From Erpobdella octoculata (taxonomy: Eukaryota > Annelida > Clitellata > Hirudinida > Erpobdellidae): 64,000 bases of DNA. Below, in pieces: positions 59,813 to 64,000 of the stretch. A program made the translations under genes and the position numbers. The stretch spans positions 26,566,617 to 26,630,616 of the forward strand of contig OZ022238.1 in NCBI GenBank assembly GCA_963978895.1, in the 5' to 3' direction. The first letter of the stretch is position 1. Every line of letters begins with the position of its first letter. Below the pieces are notes generated by a model. The model worked only from the letters and a program-made list of their open reading frames with translations, was not told where the DNA came from and ran no database searches.

Positions 59813-60000
59813 TGCTAGGTTAGCTGAGTTGGTAGAGCGTTAGCCTTGAATGTGAGAGCTTCACGGTTCGACTCCCACTCACTGCCTAGTAGCCCATGTC
59901 AACGGAAAACTTAGCGGGTAAAATCGTTCTCTCCGTGGGGCATGTAAAAGAACAGCGCCTTTGAACAAAGCGGAAAAGGAGCTCAATAAATTATCAAAAA
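59812..60000 (+). mobile_element. tRNA-derived SINE, second family
   Basis: The head has a near-perfect box A (TTAGCTGAGTTGG, 59820-59832) and box B (GGTTCGACTCC, 59865-59875). A body follows, then the tail CTCAATAAATTATCAAAAAT. The acceptor stem does not pair, so it is not a tRNA gene. Confidence 0.75.
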
Positions 60001-60632
60001 TTTACATTTAAAAAATTTACATTGTAATCACGTCGAACCGCCGGGGCAATAGCAGCGACCCGAACAACACTGCATTTGAGATTGTTTAGTTTTTTTCGCT
60101 AGGTGCCCGTTGAATTTAAAATTTTATAACTTTTTTATTTTTTTACTTTTTTTCGCTAGGTGGTAAAATCGGGTACATGTTTAAAAAAATAAGTTATTAA
60201 CTCTGTCACAACAGTGACTATGAAAGTTCATTCATATTCATGATTATTCGTTATTTCTTCCCCAGCATGCATTTGACACATATCGTCACCAACTAGATGC
60301 TAATTGAACTTTCTGACTCATCGTAACTAAGAAAGTAAAAAACGAGAGAAAGAGAGGGAGGGAGAATGGGAGAGAGAGAGAATAAAATGGCTTGCGAGTT
60401 GCTAGCATGCTTGCGATGATGCGATGCATGCACGAGAGAGAGGGGAGAGCGAGAGTATAAAGACGTTTGTGGACAGACAAAATCACAACTCGCGGACAAA
60501 CCAACAATAAGTGACCTAATAAAAACGTTGTAAAAATGATCAATCTCATTTGCTTGTAAATAGTAAAATAATATTGCTGGGAAAAATCTTCTTTATTTGC
60601 TTTATAATAGGTTAAATTATAATTTAGAGGCA
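60001..60632. other. Intergenic DNA, no gene
   Basis: It contains two short copies of TTTTTTCGCTAGGTG (60090-60165) and a purine-rich GAGAGA stretch (60335-60460). I see no supported coding region. Confidence 0.4.
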
Positions 60633-60830
60633 CTAGAGGGGTACCCGGCGTTGCCTGGGGTTTTTAGAGGTTTTTCTAATGCTTGTCTCTCTCGCTCCCG
60701 TTTCCTTCCCGCTTGCTCTCCCGGTCGCTTTCCCGTTCCTGCTCGCTATCCCGTTCCCGGTCGCTTTCCCGTTCCCGGTCGCTTTCCCGCTCTCGGCCAC
60801 TTTCCCGCTTCCTCTCTGCTGGTAAAAATT
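60633..60830 (-). mobile_element. Helitron-like 3' terminus (minus orientation)
   Basis: The minus strand ends CCCAGGCAACGCCGGG, TACCCCT, CTAG, then T. As at 17738 and 35249 it adjoins GTTTTTAGAGGTTTTTCTAA and CGCTCCCGTTTCC repeats, here in an especially regular form. Confidence 0.6.
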
Positions 60831-61049
60831 GTTTTTTGGTGTACCGTGGTGTGATTATTGATAGTTTATGGGTCTGAAAACTCGGCTATTAATTAGTGAT
60901 ATCAAAACTTTAAAAAGAAATAGTTATTCAGAGCTCTTTTAAGGCGTCCGTCATTTCACATTCTAAACATTGAGAAGAAAACGGTTCCACGTTTTAAGAA
61001 ATCTGATTGTCATGCGAACAATTTACATATATGCCACTTTCTGCTGCAA

Positions 61050-61165
61050 AAATAATTAGCCGCCGCTGGCCACAAAAATGACGACTAGTCGTAAATTAAG
61101 CCGCAAAAGTGCAAAGCCGGCCGAAACGGTCATTGAGCCGCCTTAGGAGTCTATCCCCCGGTCAT
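61050..61165. mobile_element. Isolated end of the GCCGGCCGC-type hAT family
   Basis: AGCCGCCGCTGGCCACAAAA ... GAGCCGCCTTAGGAGTCTAT resembles the right end of the complete element at 62606-63841. Confidence 0.6.
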
Positions 61166-62605
61166 TATTTATTTTTGGAGGAAAAGATGACAGATGGGAT
61201 AATCTAGAAGAGCTTTCTTTAGACTTTGCCCCGGGCGCCAAAACCACAGCTACACGACTACACGTTTCCCAGGCGTCGTTTGAAAGGAGCACCAAAAACC
61301 TTCTGGAAGTGGCACCAAAACATTTGGAAAAAGTACCTGCGACTACCCCAGTTACCAGTTATATGTTTTGGAACATTTTTGGAAAAAGTACCTGTGACTC
61401 TATTTCCAGGTCATCAGCTATTTTTACACGCTTTTATTTACCTCACACTGTATCTTGTATGTTGTATTTTCAGGTTTTTTAAATCGATTTTTCGACCAAT
61501 TCTACACGTCCAATTGACTTGAAAATTTCAAAACACATGTATTCAATGACAATGCAATATTTTAATATCATAAAAATATTTATTTAAACTATAATTAACT
61601 AAAATACGCCAATGCAATCAATAAGCAGTCTGTGAATTCAGGCCTACATAGCGGCGTTCTCTCTATCATTGCTAACGTTGCATGTGGATTCAGGCCTACA
61701 TAGCGGCAATCTCTCTATCATAGCTAACGTAGCCTGCACCTTATACTTATACATACTTATATAACTATACTTATGCACATATAAACGCACATACACCACA
61801 CACACATTGAAAAACGCTCTACTGGCGCAGGTGACATGGGCGGAGTCAACCTACATTAATAGCCATGAAAGCTGCATGATAGACGTGTGGTTTATCTTAA
61901 TAATTACAAATTTAGTAAACAAGAAGATTTGAACAAAGTCTTTTTACGTAAATTCGCAAACGTTGTGTTTCTTGTTAATGTTTCTTGTTCTTGTTAATAC
62001 AAGACCAAAAATTATAAAATAATATTACGAAAAAAAATACTTTTTTTCAAAAAACACGCTTTTATTTATGTGTGGAAAGTGCACTACAGGGACGTCATTT
62101 CAGCAAAACCTTAGGGGGGGCAAGATGTTTTAGAGGCCCACTCAGGGTCCTCTGCGCCTGGGCACAAAACACAAAATCTGCGCCCCCTGCATAACATCTT
62201 TTGATTCTTGCTCCCAAAAAAACCTGATGACGGGGAGGGGGTAGTTGGAGTCACTTTTTTAAAAAAAATTTGAAACCCTTGTTTTATTTTTCCTCCCAAA
62301 AACCTGATGACCGGGGGAGGTCACATACCATAACATCTGAGTGATCATAAGAGCATTTCCAACTGTCTCTACGAACAAGGCTATAGCTATCAAATCTGCT
62401 GTGAACGGTAATTAATATTGATGAACGAAAGAAGCTATAGTCATTTAATTCGGAAAAAGTTAGTATAATATGTATACACTGAACCCTCTTTCTGTCACCC
62501 CCATGATGTCGCCCGGGGCAGCTTGCTTACCCCCTTAGCCACACCTCTTGGCCCAATAATGCAAGTATCTACTGAATTTTTATGAAATGGATCTAGGCTA
62601 ATAGT
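61166..62605. other. Intergenic DNA with small repeats
   Basis: A 51-bp tandem duplication (GATTCAGGCCTACATAGCGG, about 61633-61735) and further copies of the CTGATGACGGGG repeat (62220-62330 and, inverted, 61140-61420) are present. No gene is supported. Confidence 0.5.
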
Positions 62606-62889
62606 TAGACCCCTCAGCCGCCGGTTTAGCCGGCCGAGCCGAGCCGCAAAATTGCGAAGCCGCCGCCGGCCGCGAAAATCGGGGCTAAGCTGCAAGCCGG
62701 CCACAAAAAAATTAAGCCTCGCCGGCCGCGAAAATGGCGGCTAGCCGTGATTTAAAAAAATTTAGGTTATAATTTTTTAAGTTGATTATTTCTTCATTGC
62801 CGCAATCAAAATCATAAACTTTACAGCCATACATTAATGTCTATGGTTTTTGCGCATTACAACTTCTGGCTGAACTCAATGACAATGCA

Positions 62890-63010
62890 ATTTTAACAAA
62901 AAGATCAGATGCAGAAATATTACAACTTGAGCTCGATGGATATCTAGCAAGCACTATTAGTGATGAAGTTTTAATAGCAAAGTATTCAGGAAATCCACTC
63001 TCCTATTGAG
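62890..63010 (+). pseudogene. hAT transposase fragment (start of dimerisation domain)
   Basis: The frame reads AILTKRSDAEILQLELDGYL then SDEVLIAKYSGNPLSY and a stop (TGA at 63007-63009). It follows the ELD.YL ... PL.YW pattern of hAT C-termini, with the stop where tryptophan is usual. Confidence 0.7.
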
Positions 63011-63401
63011 CAGAAATTGTTATGAGTAGTTATGACACTGTAGCAGCTTGCTTCTTTGTTTCTTGTAAACCTTAGGCTGGCTATAGACCCTGCTCTCCCC
63101 CAGGAGGAGGGGTTATGTAGACTTTCTAGAGGAGGTCCAATAGTACACGAATCCACTTGTTTGCCTCAAATTTGGCGGTGGGTGTGGCATTGGCGGCCAT
63201 TTTTTAAAATGGCCGATATCGAACTTTACAAGTTCTTATAGTAGGTAAAATACTAGGCATAACTCAGTTCAAATGTTAACTATGAACTTGAATTAAATGC
63301 TAAATAATTTTAAGTCACTGTTACTTAAAAAAAATAATTTTTTTATATTAAAACCTTTGAAAAATATAAAAAATAAGTCGAAAAATCACAGAAAGTTATT
63401 C

Positions 63402-63493
63402 ATGGACATGAGTATATATGATTTATGGACATGAGTAAAATGATTTATGGACATGAGTATATATGATATATGGACATGAGTATATCTGATTTA
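63402..63493. repeat. ~23-bp minisatellite, 4 copies
   Basis: Four units of ATGGACATGAGTATATATGA (plus TTT) with small variations lie within the hAT element. Confidence 0.88.
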
Positions 63494-64000
63494 GAATTGA
63501 TATTTGCCAGTTGGCATTAGTTGGACAAATTTTTGAAAAAAATATTGTGATTTATAATTTTATGGAGTTGAAATCACTACTAATGATGGGTGATATTGAA
63601 ACAATTTAGGAAAAATAGTGATTTAAAGTTTTTTCAGGGCATCTCAAATTTTCACCATTTTGCGTTTTGAAACTTCTGATTGACAAGTGGCAAATTTACA
63701 TATAAGCCGAGAATTAAGCCGCCGCCGGCCACAAAAACAGTTAGCCGCCGCCGGCCGCAAAAATCTCGGCTCGCCGTAAATTAGGCCGCAAAACGTGCTA
63801 AGCCGGCCGTGAAACGGTTACTTAGGCGGCTGAGGGGTCTACTAATAGTTCATATCTTTTTTTTACCAATGCTTTTATTAACTCGTCGTCTCTGTTTCTC
63901 TGTCTGTTTCAAATCTTGCAATCAATTTTTGAGTCACTTCCTGATTGCAAAATTTGTGTTTTAATTACATATAAAAGCATTGGGTTTTAAAAATTCGTTT

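Larger units (their letters stand above)
62606..63841 (+). mobile_element. hAT element, 1,236 bp, exact 8-bp target duplication
   Basis: Perfect 17-bp terminal inverted repeats (TAGACCCCTCAGCCGCC) are flanked by CTAATAGT on both sides (62598-62605 and 63842-63849). Subterminal GCCGGCCGCGAAAAT-type repeats are numerous. A transposase scrap remains inside (62890-63010). Confidence 0.93.

Noticed and set aside
59810..59890. A functional tRNA gene
   Set aside because: Boxes A and B are present but the acceptor and anticodon stems do not pair properly, and a SINE body follows.

Overview
The window looks like nuclear DNA of an AT-rich, repeat-laden invertebrate animal. It has spliced genes with GT-AG introns, many only 60-100 bp long. 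It carries an EGF/cadherin/discoidin-type extracellular protein gene and a centrosomal SSNA1 gene, animal-type transposons (LINE, Ty3/gypsy, hAT, Helitron, pogo-like), tRNA-derived SINEs and very long (TA)n and (TACA)n arrays. I cannot name the species. No bacterial-style operon, CRISPR array or replication origin is present. Most long open frames are microsatellite or minisatellite artefacts.

Three host genes were assembled exon by exon, all on the + strand. (1) 2763-8190 is a complete 8-exon gene of 647 aa for a eukaryotic phenylalanine/tyrosine ammonia-lyase (PAL type, fungal/plant-like, not the animal histidase type). This is the most surprising item in the window. Its third intron holds a LINE remnant flanked by a ~78 bp direct repeat and a nested hAT-like element. 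(2) 12211-33298 is a ~29-exon gene for a secreted ~1,885-aa protein: signal peptide, EGF-like, cadherin-like, a long tandem series of ~160-aa beta-sandwich-like repeats, a discoidin (F5/8C) domain and a C-terminal tail. A gypsy retrotransposon sits inside its intron 19. (3) 51904-55684 is a 3-exon SSNA1 gene of 117 aa whose first intron contains a ~204-bp tandem satellite.

Mobile DNA, left to right: LINE between (TA)n tracts (530-2066); LINE and hAT remnants in the lyase intron (4454-6576); a non-autonomous LTR element with a SAP-domain gag-like frame (8618-10855) with a pogo-like MITE (10434-10617); a perfect 20 x 16 bp minisatellite (11065-11384); gypsy element 1 (25479-30466); gypsy element 2 (36353-41619), nearly intact, inside (TA)n; an internally deleted Helitron (41795 to about 43672, minus); a 3.1-kb terminal-inverted-repeat element (43947-47080) inserted in a 5S rRNA-derived sequence; a hAT in a MITE (48012-48826); a TTF-finger hAT with an embedded SINE (49557-51372); a complete non-autonomous Helitron (56046-57514); a foldback element (58366-58624); and a hAT with an exact 8-bp target duplication (62606-63841).

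The three host genes show no obvious shared pathway and appear to be independent neighbours. All exon joins were derived by eye from splice-site and frame continuity, with no transcript evidence.
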